In this document: positions 23,349-33,214 of the stretch, piece by piece | How the letters are laid out: each line of letters begins with the position of its first letter | Numbering within the stretch: the stretch's first letter is position 1 | NCBI RefSeq assembly: GCF_000346465.2 | Contig: NC_034009.1 | Location: forward strand, 21,000,100-21,064,099 | Direction: 5' to 3' | From: Prunus persica | Lineage: Eukaryota; Streptophyta; Magnoliopsida; Rosales; Rosaceae | DNA length: 64,000 bases | Notes under the pieces: model-generated | Seen by the model: the letters and a program-made list of their open reading frames with translations, nothing else | What the model was told of the DNA's origin: nothing | The model's database searches: none | Program-made: the position numbers and the translations under genes

Positions 23349-24724
23349 TTATAATTACATGGATGCTCCCAGATCTGCCTGATCTTTGGTGTAGTTTCGT
23401 TATGTTGCATATCAGAAAAAGAACCAACTGAATTCATCGCACCATCCAAAAATTAAATTTAAGTCATGCCACTTTCTTGCAGGGTCTAAAAGAAATGGCT
23501 GAGAGTTTGTCTGGAACTTTGACTAAGTCAACTGATGCTATTGGGCAAGACGATATTGAAGGTCCAGGAATGAAACCAACAAACCTCCTGAGGTTTGAAT
23601 AAGAACTCTGTTATCTAGTATTTACATCATTCTTGAACATTGTAATGGAGCCCATCTGCTTGTATGCATATGTGATGATTTCTGCTGAGGTTCCCATTTA
23701 TAGCATGCCTCTTTTTTCTTTTTTACTTTGCTTTTTTACTTTTTGCTGGTCATATGTGCGTGGCCGGTAGATGCATTTGGCACTATGAACTAACTCGGTG
23801 GCAGTTACAAATTACCATAGGTCTTAATTATGGAACTGCCCTTCATCAATGGCTTCATCTGTACTTAACCTAGTTGTTTTTGCATGTTGGTCTCAACCAA
23901 GTGTTGATTGCAATATTCTAAACAAGATGACCATATACTGTTATTTGATGTAGGTGTACGTATGAGATGGCTTAGCTTTAATTAGTTTAGTTGTTCCAAG
24001 TTTTATGTACACAATCTCACAGTAACTGCCGAGTTGTTTTTCACTTCTCGTATTTCTCCGTGGTATTTATTCGCTCATATTCTGCTTATGGAGATGAAGT
24101 AAAAATTATTGTGGAGCTTATAGCATGTTTAGTTTATTTTGTGGGCATGACTTATGTTCTTGATAACCCTTTTTCTTCAAAATCTCTAGTTTCTGTCATC
24201 TGAAGTCTTTTCAGTCATTCAGGTCAAAAAATCTCCAACCCACTTTGGAATGGCAGAACAAGTGTTAGAAGGCCATAAAGAAATAGCCACAAGTTCTGAT
24301 ACATGTACATAAAAAGTGTGAAGTTCAAACCTACAGACGACAAGGGAAGAAGGAAGCTCTGTCCCATAGAGGTGATCCATGGAGTAAACATGTTTATGCC
24401 ACCATTCCAAATTGACTGGCCCCTCGAATTGCACAATGGCAATATGCTCTCCTCCTGCGACTCTAAAGTAGGCAAAACACTGGTGTTGGAAGGACATGTA
24501 ACAAGGTTATTGTGCATTCCATTGTACAAGCTTGAATGGATTTTATTTTCTGTTGTATTTGGCCCTTCTCTTTTGAAGCATGCCAAAAATCATCCTGGTT
24601 TCGTCATATGTGGTTGTGGCCAATTCATACCGTGGATGTTGGATTTTTGTACCAATATTGATAGCTGCCTTCTTTGTGAGTACAGTAATTGAGGGAGAGA
24701 AATACTTTCCTTTTGAATATGATT
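23312..24724. other. MULE interior with unidentified exon-like pieces
   Basis: 23484-23602 is an exon-like frame after a TTCTTGCAG acceptor, reading GLKEMAESLSGTLTKSTDAI and ending LLRFE-stop. It looks like the last exon of a gene I cannot name. From 24220 to 24720 both strands have open frames (for example minus HQCFAYFRVAGGEHIAIVQF), none recognised. These may be further captured host-gene pieces. Confidence 0.35.
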
Positions 24725-24824
24725 NNNNNNNNNNNNNNNNNNNNNNNNNNNNNNNNNNNNNNNNNNNNNNNNNNNNNNNNNNNNNNNNNNNNNNNNNNNN
24801 NNNNNNNNNNNNNNNNNNNNNNNN
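24725..24824. other. Assembly gap (100 N)
   Basis: A run of 100 N, likely a gap of fixed placeholder length, inside the MULE. Confidence 1.
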
Positions 24825-24939
24825 CCAGCTATCATTTGAAAAGTCCACAATCATCCATGGTAATATAAGGATGGATAACAATTGTCGTGTCCGTCATAGT
24901 TGAATTCAGGATTACTTTCAACGAAGTGGAGACTTATTA

Positions 24940-25190
24940 GACCACATGCCATTGACATACGATATAACAGCAATATTAGGTCAATATCAATATAAGTGCA
25001 CTATAGAGGCAATATTAGAGCAATATAAGGGCAATACGATAGCAATAGTATTCCACTATAGATACAATAGGGTGGCAATATGCATACACTATCTACACTA
25101 TATACAGGCAATACGAAGGCAATATACATGCAATAGAACTACAATATTAAGTCAATCTACATACAATACATACACATTACAGACAACATT
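24940..25190. repeat. CAATAT-type degenerate repeat, copy 1
   Basis: About 25 irregularly spaced occurrences of CAATA(T/C/G) separated by 6-12 bases ('gcaatattagagcaatataagggcaatac'). The same pattern recurs at about 28500-28590, 29806-29835 and 32465-32580, always within the right half of the MULE. Confidence 0.8.
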
Positions 25191-25308
25191 TCACCCATGC
25201 AAAAGAAATCGCCACCGAACCTTAACAATACTATCCCGCGAAGGGAAATGAAGGCAACAAAAGATCCATGTACTCAGGTGAGATGAACTGAAGCAGCACT
25301 CACCGTTA

Positions 25309-25953
25309 CTACAGGTCCATCAAAAGATCCATGTCTTTGTCCTTTCTCCTCGCTGCATGTACGAGGCTATGATGAGCCATTCCCTCAGCACCCATATTCA
25401 GCACCAGCCAGACACCAGCTACATCAATTTCACTCCAATTGTAGTCTGGTGAGATGACCGAAGCATAATCTCGGAACATTTCGAAGCCGTTGTTGAAACA
25501 TTCAGCCATTTCATGGTTATATTCTTCAGATTGTGTGAATTTTTCGACGGCATTTTTCTTTCTCTCTTCCAATTTCAACTTCAACGACTCTAACTCTTTG
25601 CTCCAACTTTTTGCTTTTAGAGTTTGCTTCACCTCTCCTGCGTATGCTTTGTTCAACTTGTTCGCCAAGTTTCCCATAACTTGGCCATGAATATCGCACT
25701 TACTCTCCCACCAATCCATTGCCTTTGACATATATTGGAGGTGGTGCTTGAAGGCAGAGATTTGGTCAAGCGGATCATTGATCTCAGCCTCACTTCCAGA
25801 TGAAGTGGGATCATGATTGGGAGTCCGAGGTGGAGATGGGAATGGCACATGCCACGGCTGGTCCCCCGGGTAACTGACATGCTCATTTGGAGGGCGTACA
25901 TCCGACATCTTTAAGTATTGCTGGGGACAATTCATAGCTGTTGCCTGCAACAA
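25309..25953 (-). CDS. Hypothetical coiled-coil protein of the MULE (214 aa)
   Basis: An open frame from ATG 25953 (or 25932, MNCPQQYL; 25905, MSDVRPPNE) to 25309. The N-terminal 60 residues are Pro-rich and probably disordered (WHVPFPSPPRTPNHDPTSSG). Residues about 70-160 look helical and charged (ELESLKLKLEERKKNAVEKF), followed by CFNNGFEMFRDYASVISPDY and a basic end. No known domain recognised. The segment around NGFEMFRDY resembles ESGFELFRKFEK of the + strand frame at 27836-28228, suggesting a shared ancestor or module. It may be an accessory protein of the element. Confidence 0.5.
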   Translation of the reverse strand: MLQATAMNCPQQYLKMSDVRPPNEHVSYPGDQPWHVPFPSPPRTPNHDPTSSGSEAEINDPLDQISAFKHHLQYMSKAMDWWESKCDIHGQVMGNLANKLNKAYAGEVKQTLKAKSWSKELESLKLKLEERKKNAVEKFTQSEEYNHEMAECFNNGFEMFRDYASVISPDYNWSEIDVAGVWLVLNMGAEGMAHHSLVHAARRKDKDMDLLMDL

Positions 25954-26326
25954 AACAAATAAAGCTACATTCAGTCTCCAGTTGTAAACGACAACATCGT
26001 TAGCTTTAGTGGAGAATATTTGTGGTGCACTAAGACTAATTACCTTTCCCGTTAAGAAGGTGCCTCTGTTGCAGTTCTATATAGGAAGGTTCAGTTATAT
26101 GTACGAACTACTATGAAGTATATTGCGTGTTTAGTTGGTGCATTCAATTGATGGGATTGCAAACTACACCATTAACTCCTTGGCTGCAATTTACAGCAGT
26201 ACAACATTACATTAACAACAAAAAAAATGGCTTCCAAACGACAAAAAAGCAAACCTTAATGGGACATTGTAAATTGTGGATTTCAACCCAAAATAGGACT
26301 ATGTCACTAAGCATTTATTGCGAATT
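25954..26326. other. MULE interior, nothing recognised
   Basis: AT-rich sequence upstream (on the minus strand) of the 214-aa frame. It may contain that frame's leader. No repeat or gene is clear. Confidence 0.4.
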
Positions 26327-27480
26327 TCAGAAAAGAAAATTGGAAATTACCGAAATTGGAAAATTGGAAAATTGGACAATTGAAAAAGTGAAAACTTGGA
26401 AAATGGGAAATAAGGAAACTTGGTAAATTGGAAATAGAACAAAAGGAAAATTGGAAAATCGGAAATACGAAAAAATGGAAACTTGGAAATTTGGAAATTT
26501 GGAAATTTGGACATAGGAAAAAAGGAAAAATTGGAAAGAGGAAACTAGGAAATAGGATAAAATGACAGTTGAAAAATTGGAGAAAATTGGAAAATAGGAA
26601 AATAGGAAAAAGGAAAAAAGGACACTTGGAAAATTGTAAATTTGGGTAATTGGAAAATAAAGCAACTTGGAAAATTGGAAAATTGGAAATTGGACAAAAG
26701 GAAACTTGGAAAATAGGAAAATAGGAAAAAGGAAGAAATGGAAACTCTGAAAAGAAGAAAATTGGAAAATTCTAAATAGGAAATAGGAAAAAAGGACACT
26801 TGAAAAATAGGCAAATTCGCAAATTGGATAATTGAAAATTTGGAATATTGGATAACTGGATAATTGCAAACTAGGAAATAAGGCAACTTGGAAAATAGCA
26901 AAATTGGAAATAGAACAAAAGGAAAGTTAGCAAATTGAAAAATTGGAAAATTGGAAAAAGGAAAAAGAAAGAAACTTAGAAAATAGTCCAATTGGAAAAA
27001 AGATAATTGGATAATTGGACAAAAACTGAATTTGAAAAATGGAAATAGGAAACAGGGACACATGGAAAATAAGAAAATTGGAACCGAATTGAAATTGTGG
27101 AAATGGGAAAGACAATTACCATATTGGACAATTTTATTTACTTTCTGAATTAGGCAAAGTAGGCAACTTTTTTTAATTACATAATGGGAAAATGGGAACA
27201 TTGAAAAATTGGAAAACTGGAAATATAACAAAAGGAAACTTGGGAAATTGCACAATAGGAAAATAGGGAATAGGCAAAAATAGGCAAAAATAATGAGAAA
27301 TTTGAAAATTGGATGACACATGGAAAATAGGAAAATATGAATAATGGAAAAATGGAAACGAATTGAGATTGCTGAAATGAGAAATAAGACAATAACCATA
27401 TTGGTCAATTTGAATGAGTTGGTCAATTAGGCAAATAGGCAAATCCCTTATTTGAATTAAATAATGGGAAAATGACCAAG
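26327..27480. repeat. Long degenerate GGAAAATT-type array
   Basis: About 1.15 kb of near-continuous variants of an 8-base unit, mostly TTGGAAAA and ATAGGAAA, purine-rich on the + strand with almost no C. The Phe/Ser/Pro-rich open frames on the minus strand here are by-products of the repeat. A short more ordinary stretch interrupts at about 27110-27180 and 27380-27460. Confidence 0.93.
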
Positions 27481-27540
27481 TACGGAACGTCCAACATACA
27501 ACTATATTACAAAAAGGCATACAGTGAACTGGCTAATAAC

Positions 27541-27650
27541 TCCCGCCCAATACTATCCCGCCTAAGACTCCCGCCCAATACTATCCCGCCTAAGACTCCC
27601 GCCAATCCCTCCCGCCAATTACTCCCCCTAATCCTCCCGCCAATAACTCT
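27541..27650. promoter_or_regulatory. Cluster of seven TCCCGCC motifs
   Basis: A unit CTCCCGCCCAATACTATCCC then GCCTAAGA is present twice head to tail, followed by three more TCCCGCC words. TCCCGCC is the core of E2F sites (TTTCCCGCC type). The cluster lies about 190 bp upstream of the 130-aa frame and about 1.15 kb upstream of the XRCC3-like copy. Regulatory function is inferred only. Confidence 0.4.
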
Positions 27651-27835
27651 CTGAGTTACTCCAGGTCATTAAAATCTGCCTATATTAATCAACCCAGTTG
27701 TTTGAAATGAAAACTTCCATCACATTAACTCCTGCTTGCAGCCATTACCTTCCCCACTGATTTCACTCACATTGCATTTAGTCCCCCTTTTTTCCAATTA
27801 AGTTGTACACCAGGCTACAATAAATATCGAAGACC

Positions 27836-28228
27836 ATGGACCATAACCTCACACCAAACCCAACGCTTTCAATTACTGAAGGAGGGAAGATTGAAACACA
27901 AGCCAAGTCACCTAATTCACTCCCTGCAGACTTGGTCCATGGCATGCAGCAATGTCGAGGCAATACGATGTTTTGGAAAAATCTTCATGCAGACATAGTT
28001 TCAAAAATTGTGGAGGGCCAAGGTAGATGGGGTGTCATAAAAAACCGCACAATTCGCTCTCGTTATCATGCTCGCATGCATCTCCTACATATAAAGGCAA
28101 TGAAAGCAAAAATTGAAAGTGCCCCTGCCACTGCAATTATGGTATTCAAGGAATCAGAAGCAATGGCCAAATTGAAGAAAGAAGAAGTGGAAAGCGGATT
28201 TGAACTTTTTCGTAAGTTTGAAAAATAG
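27836..28228 (+). CDS. Hypothetical 130-aa protein of the MULE
   Basis: Open from ATG 27836 (MDHNLTPNPTLSITEGGK) to TAG 28228. The N-terminal 40 residues are polar. The middle is basic (WGVIKNRTIRSRYHARMHLL) and the end is a charged helix (AMAKLKKEEVESGFELFRKF). No domain recognised. The C-terminal module resembles NGFEMFRDY of the opposite-strand frame at 25309-25953. It could be a MULE accessory ORF or a fragment of a larger gene. Confidence 0.45.
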   Translation: MDHNLTPNPTLSITEGGKIETQAKSPNSLPADLVHGMQQCRGNTMFWKNLHADIVSKIVEGQGRWGVIKNRTIRSRYHARMHLLHIKAMKAKIESAPATAIMVFKESEAMAKLKKEEVESGFELFRKFEK

Positions 28229-28479
28229 TGGATCCGGCAGGATCCTGGGCCAACATCACTGTGGCCGGGGTCATGAATTTCATGGGTCGCGGTCACCGCA
28301 CTTGAAGACTATGCAACTTCGAATTTGTCAACACCAGGGAAATGAAACTATGAGGCGGCCTATTTTTGTATTATGTAATGATGGGGTGGCCTGTTGTTGT
28401 ATTATGTAAGTTTGGAATTAGGATTTTATGGAATGAAGCCTCTTTTTGTATTTGTGCGTATACAGTTTATCGGTGTCCA

Positions 28480-28590
28480 GTTCAGTGGCGATATAGCAGC
28501 AATAACTATACAATAAACATGCGTATAATGGCAATATTATGTCAATAAGAGTACAATAGAGTGATGATAGAGTTACAATATGATCCTATT
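28480..28590. repeat. CAATAT-type degenerate repeat, copy 2
   Basis: Irregular CAATA words ('ggcaatattatgtcaataagagtacaatag') of the same type as 24940-25190. Confidence 0.6.
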
Positions 28591-28741
28591 ACAGTACGTA
28601 CTGCATCAGAATGTTTTTTAAATTAATTGGTCCAAAAAAATACTAATAAATAAACAAAAAAGTAATTACAACTTGGAAAAAGGATGAATTATACATCCCT
28701 TAAAAGACATATGGCCTACAGTACAGACCTTCAAAATGAAC

Positions 28742-28761
28742 TCTATATATATATATATAAT
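28742..28761 (+). promoter_or_regulatory. TATA-like run before the XRCC3 copy
   Basis: CTATATATATATATATAATG lies 45-65 bp before the likely start at 28806. It could act as a TATA box or be a plain (TA)n microsatellite. Confidence 0.3.
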
Positions 28762-28805
28762 GCATGCCTTGTAGCACCATCACATCTCCCCTAAATTACA
28801 CAAAC

Positions 28806-29676
28806 ATGACACCCCAAAACCTCATGCTCCTTCCTCTTTCAACCCCTAAATTATCCATTGGATGCCCAATACTAGATCACTGCTTGGGGGGTGGGATACC
28901 CTGCAACTCCATAACAGAATTAGTAGGGGAGAGTGGTTCCGGGAAGACGCAGCTTTGTCTCCAACTTACGGTACAAGCTCAGCTCCCACCCTCACATGAG
29001 GACTAGGGGGCTCCTCCGTCTACATATTCACAGAATTCAGCTTCCCATTTCGTCGATTGCAACAACTAGGCAACCTTTATCATGCATCATACCCCAACTT
29101 AATAAGGTTGGAGCCATTGGAAGACATATATGTTCATGGTGTTCATGATGCTCAACAACTCATCCATGTCCTTGGAGACATAGAAGCATTTATTGCCATT
29201 GATCACACCCGCCTACCTGTGAAACTCGTTGTCATTGATTCCATTGCTGCATTGTTCCGATCACAGTATCAGACAACACCGGCAGATTTGAAACGGCGGC
29301 CTGAAATGTTCTTCAACATATCTGGAACATTGAAGGGTTTAGCAAATAAGTTTGGGTTGGCGGTGGTTGTGACCAACCAAGTGGTGGATTTTATTGGGCC
29401 ACATGATGGAGTGAATGGCGTGAGGTTGGGAAACTTGGAGTCCCTGGACACATCAGGCAGACGGGTGAGTCCAGGTTTGGGACTGGCTTGGGCACATTGC
29501 ATAAATTCAAGAGTGTTCTTGGCAAGACATGAGCAATCTATTGAGGTTGAAGTTCGTAATGCTCCTTCAACAAGTATATGTAGTCAAACACACAGGACAT
29601 TTCACCTTGTATTTGCCCCACATCTGGCCTATGCATCGGCCAAATTTGTAATCAGAAAAGAAGGTATAGTCGGAGT
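28806..29676 (+). pseudogene. XRCC3: Intronless XRCC3-like RAD51-paralogue copy with one frameshift
   Basis: XRCC3 pairs with RAD51C in homologous recombination. The likely start [12 protein letters not shown] (28806) lines up with the short plant XRCC3 N-terminus. Then follow [14 protein letters not shown], Walker [18 protein letters not shown], Walker B KLVVIDSIAALFRS, FGLAVVVTNQVVDF, GRRVSPGLGLAWAHCINSR, and FVIRKEGIVG at the gap edge. The frame breaks once: after QLPPSH (about 28997-29002) one base appears lost, making TAG at 29003-ish, and the rest (29003-29676) is open in the next frame. No intron interrupts any of it. The C-terminal end lies in or at the N gap (29677). Apart from that single indel the ATPase core is complete, so it is a recent acquisition, or the indel is a sequence error. 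Confidence 0.9.
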
Positions 29677-29803
29677 NNNNNNNNNNNNNNNNNNNNNNNN
29701 NNNNNNNNNNNNNNNNNNNNNNNNNNNNNNNNNNNNNNNNNNNNNNNNNNNNNNNNNNNNNNNNNNNNNNNNNNNNNNNNNNNNNNNNNNNNNNNNNNNN
29801 NNN
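29677..29803. other. Assembly gap (127 N)
   Basis: A run of 127 N that removes the last codons and 3' side of the XRCC3-like copy. Confidence 1.
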
Positions 29804-29966
29804 TAAACGTACAATATAATAGCAATCTGTCAGGAATACAACATGTTGTAGCAATGCAACCGAAATTATGCAAATTTAAAAGAATTCCCATTCAACATAA
29901 CACGAAACCTACCACGAATAAAAGTAGAGTTTACATGACCTACCAAAGCAACACAAATCATATTGT

Positions 29967-32432
29967 CTAAGATACATTGCGCAATGGAATATTGTTTTTA
30001 CAAGTGCTTTTATTGTGGCCTGCGGAACCGCACCTTGAGCACTTTCTTCTAATGGTGCCATCTCCTTGTGAGGGAATTCTTATCTTCTTTCGTCTGCCTG
30101 GCATGACCCTTGCCATGGGAGGCAGCACAACTCGACTTCGAACATCTTCAGGAATATCCCACATTCCGTGAGGTTGTACTGGGTAGATGCTATCCAAATA
30201 AGCATCCATCCAGGTTTTCCGAGTGTAATACCGAGAAGCCTTTGAGTATACATTTACTTTCAAGAAGCGGCAAACTGCAACTACATGCTTGCAAGGTAGC
30301 TGCTCAAGCTGAAACTTTCTACAACTACAACTGTTGTTCGTCAAATCTACGAGGCCGTCCTTATCACCGTCCAAAACATTAAACTGTGCATGATTTAATT
30401 TAACCACATTCATCCTTGTAGCATCCTCCAACCTGTTCCTCAACTTCTTCTCTCCGAAATTAGGGCACAATGTTGTTGTGCAATTCAAAGCCAACTCACG
30501 ACGTTCGATGAACCATTTCACAAGGAGATTAACAATTTCCCCTATCAAATGAACCATTGGCAGCATCCTTGCAAACCTAAGGACTGAGTTGATTGACTCC
30601 GCAATATTTGTTGTCATTACATTGTAGCGGCGTCCATCCATGTGAGCTCTAGACCACTTATGTGACCCTGCCTCTTCAAGATATTGAGCAACGTGTTCCT
30701 TTCGCTTGATGTTGCGAAAATGACAATCAAATTCAGCAATGGAATAAGATTTCGCAGCCTGCTCAAAGTGCATAAGTATGTGATCACGCTTTTTCAACTT
30801 GCAAATGCGTTTCATGTTCCCCTTCATATGATAAAAGCATATGCCATGTTGTGCAGTTGGAAAAATTTTGTTCCACACATTCTCTATGCTAACATTGCGA
30901 TCAGAAATAATAACAAGATTGGGACACTCACCAATGGCTTCATGAAGTTTAGTGAAAAACCAATGCCATGATGCATCCGTCTCCAAATCCCCGATCCCAA
31001 AAGCAAGAGGATATATATTTCGATTACCATCGAATGCATTTGCTACAAACATAACACCCTTGTACTTGGATTTTAAATGAGTGGCATCCACGGCTATCAC
31101 TGAGCGCATGGAAGAACGGAACCCTCTAATACATGCGCCAACCGCCATAAATAAATACACAAAGTGATTGTTCTCATCAGTTTGGATGTGTGTTTTTGTG
31201 CCGGGATTCATACGCTCCAATTCATAGCAATAAGCTGGAAGGATATAATATGCCTCCTCCGCTGATCCTCTAATGGACAATAGAGCTAACTCCCTTGCTT
31301 TCCAAGCTTTCGAATAATGGATGGTGCAACCAAAGCTGTGTTTCACATCTCTCATAATGTCACTTGGTGTGTATATTGTCCGAGAATCCTTCAACTTCCT
31401 TTTAAGTGAAGTGGCTACAAGTGCTACGGTTGCTTGACGATGCTTGTCACTTACGAACCTCAAATCACATTCATGGACAGTTGTACACCTCACAATCATG
31501 AAGCTGTATTCTCCAATTCTCGATGCTCGGACCCGCCATGGGCATGGACGTTGACAACAAACCACAAGCAACCTCTTAGTGCAAGAGAATTGCACCTTAA
31601 ATTCAAAGTGGCCTCTTAATGTCGTGAACCGTAACTCCGTCAACAATGCTTTCTTACTAGAGAAAATTTGCCCAACTGTAATTTTCGGATTCCAATCACT
31701 TCGTGAAAACCCGCTATCCAAATATGCTTCTTCATCATTTACACCGGCTTCATTGTACCAGTTTTGTTCACCCATTTGACTCCAATAATGTTGACGAGTG
31801 GGTTCAGATTCTCCTCCTAAACGCATTATTGGCAACTGGGTAGCTGTATTCAAGCAGCCCAAATTATGAGGGGCAGAGTACACTGACACTTCATTTCTTT
31901 CAGTATCATTATCACCACCATGCATCTCCTCCACCTCGCTAAAATCAATCATATCCATAAAATCTGTCCCTACTTCACCTCCCACGTCAGTGACATTTTT
32001 ATTATTCCAAGTTACTTCATTGCTTTCAACAATGGCAACTGAAGAATGACCCATCCGACTACTATCTGTCGTGATATGCGTACTATGAACTACATCATTT
32101 GTCAGTCCTTTATCTTCTATACTCACGAGTAAGGGAGCTAGTTTTGAAGGTGTTACCTCGGAATTGTACTTCATAAAAAAATTGACATCATCATCGTCCT
32201 CAATCTTTATGTGCTTCCACTCATTTGAGGCCACCAAAACTGAGAATTTTAAGCAAACCTTGTCTTCCCTGCTGTTTATATTACCAATCTGATGCACACG
32301 GTCCAACAGTTCAGCAAATTTGATAGTCCGTGGAACTATTAAGCCTTTTGAGTCACCCCCTTCGTATTTACACATCTTCTTCGAGGTTGCCCATTTTCCA
32401 TTGTAGCACACGAGAATAACAATTGTCTCCAT
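29967..32432 (-). CDS. MuDR-family transposase (mudrA-like), open
   Basis: Cut-and-paste transposase of the MULE, acting in the nucleus on its inverted repeats. The frame is open from ATG 32447, but GGTCAG|AAATGG is a good acceptor, so METIVILV at 32432 (821 aa) is the likelier start. Order (numbered from 32447): PB1-like N-terminus (about 5-115); acidic linker; DNA-binding region (about 265-340, FEFKVQFSCTKRLLVVCCQ); MULE DDE domain with VDATHL (Asp about 454) and IISDRN (Asp about 516), then GICFYHMKGNM; SWIM zinc finger CSCRKFQLEQLPCKHVVAV (about 707); CCHC knuckle CSRCGSAGHNKSTC (about 798-811). Full length and without internal stops, unlike the Ulp1 partner gene. Transcription would start in the right inverted repeat. 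Confidence 0.93.
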   Translation of the reverse strand: METIVILVCYNGKWATSKKMCKYEGGDSKGLIVPRTIKFAELLDRVHQIGNINSREDKVCLKFSVLVASNEWKHIKIEDDDDVNFFMKYNSEVTPSKLAPLLVSIEDKGLTNDVVHSTHITTDSSRMGHSSVAIVESNEVTWNNKNVTDVGGEVGTDFMDMIDFSEVEEMHGGDNDTERNEVSVYSAPHNLGCLNTATQLPIMRLGGESEPTRQHYWSQMGEQNWYNEAGVNDEEAYLDSGFSRSDWNPKITVGQIFSSKKALLTELRFTTLRGHFEFKVQFSCTKRLLVVCCQRPCPWRVRASRIGEYSFMIVRCTTVHECDLRFVSDKHRQATVALVATSLKRKLKDSRTIYTPSDIMRDVKHSFGCTIHYSKAWKARELALLSIRGSAEEAYYILPAYCYELERMNPGTKTHIQTDENNHFVYLFMAVGACIRGFRSSMRSVIAVDATHLKSKYKGVMFVANAFDGNRNIYPLAFGIGDLETDASWHWFFTKLHEAIGECPNLVIISDRNVSIENVWNKIFPTAQHGICFYHMKGNMKRICKLKKRDHILMHFEQAAKSYSIAEFDCHFRNIKRKEHVAQYLEEAGSHKWSRAHMDGRRYNVMTTNIAESINSVLRFARMLPMVHLIGEIVNLLVKWFIERRELALNCTTTLCPNFGEKKLRNRLEDATRMNVVKLNHAQFNVLDGDKDGLVDLTNNSCSCRKFQLEQLPCKHVVAVCRFLKVNVYSKASRYYTRKTWMDAYLDSIYPVQPHGMWDIPEDVRSRVVLPPMARVMPGRRKKIRIPSQGDGTIRRKCSRCGSAGHNKSTCKNNIPLRNVS

Positions 32433-32464
32433 TTCTGACCATGACAAAACAACATTTCATTAAC

Positions 32465-32580
32465 CCAATATAACCACAATAACCATACAATACAATAGCA
32501 ATATAAACACAATATAACAGCAATATAGAAGCAATATAATGTCAATATAACAGCAATACGACAGTAAAATAAGATGAACA
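32465..32580. repeat. CAATAT-type degenerate repeat, copy 3
   Basis: Words such as 'caatagcaatataaacacaatataacagcaatat' with the spacing seen at 24940-25190. Confidence 0.75.
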
Positions 32581-32734
32581 CAACAGCACTACACCAGTAA
32601 CACATTAGAATCACACTATACAGATCTACTACATCAAATGGAAAATCCCAAGTTTCAAGATTCACATATCCAGACCAATCTAAATGCAATTGGTACAAAC
32701 CCAGATGAATGAGCATGAATATTCAACAAAACCT

Positions 32735-32918
32735 AACCCAAAGAAATTAAAGCCAAAACGAATTTAACACAAACCCAAACAATCAAACTATAACCCATTT
32801 CACATAATCCCACTGATATTAACAAAAACCCAAAGAAATTAAAGCCAAAACGAATTTAACACAAACCCAAACAATCAAACTATAACCCATTTCACATAAT
32901 CCCACTGATATTAACAAA
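32735..32918. repeat. 92-bp tandem duplication
   Basis: The unit starting AACCCAAAGAAATTAAAGCC is present twice head to tail with almost no differences, in the leader intron of the transposase gene. Confidence 0.9.
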
Positions 32919-33214
32919 ATAACCATCAACACTACCTTTTCGAGGTCGGCAATCCACTAGAGCTTCAAGGTTGCAAGCAGCTATTCAGAAGACATAGCTA
33001 AAGGGAGGGGTTCGCGATTCCAAACAGAGAGCAAGAGATCGAATAGGGGAGAAACAGACATAACGAAGCTAGAGAGAGAAAGAGCTGCGCTATGAGAAAG
33101 AGAGCAAAGAGAGAGACAGAGAGTTGTGCTAGAGAGAGAGAGAGAGCCAAGAGAGACGCAGAGAGCTGTGATAGACATATACCAAAGAGAAAGAGAGTTG
33201 TGCCAGAGAGAGAG

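Noticed and set aside
24543..24903. Open frames spanning the first N gap
   Set aside because: They are open only because unknown bases contain no stops.
26327..27426. Long Phe/Ser-rich open frames on the minus strand (up to 293 aa)
   Set aside because: They arise from the GGAAAATT-type repeat, which lacks stop codons on that strand; composition and repetition are not protein-like.
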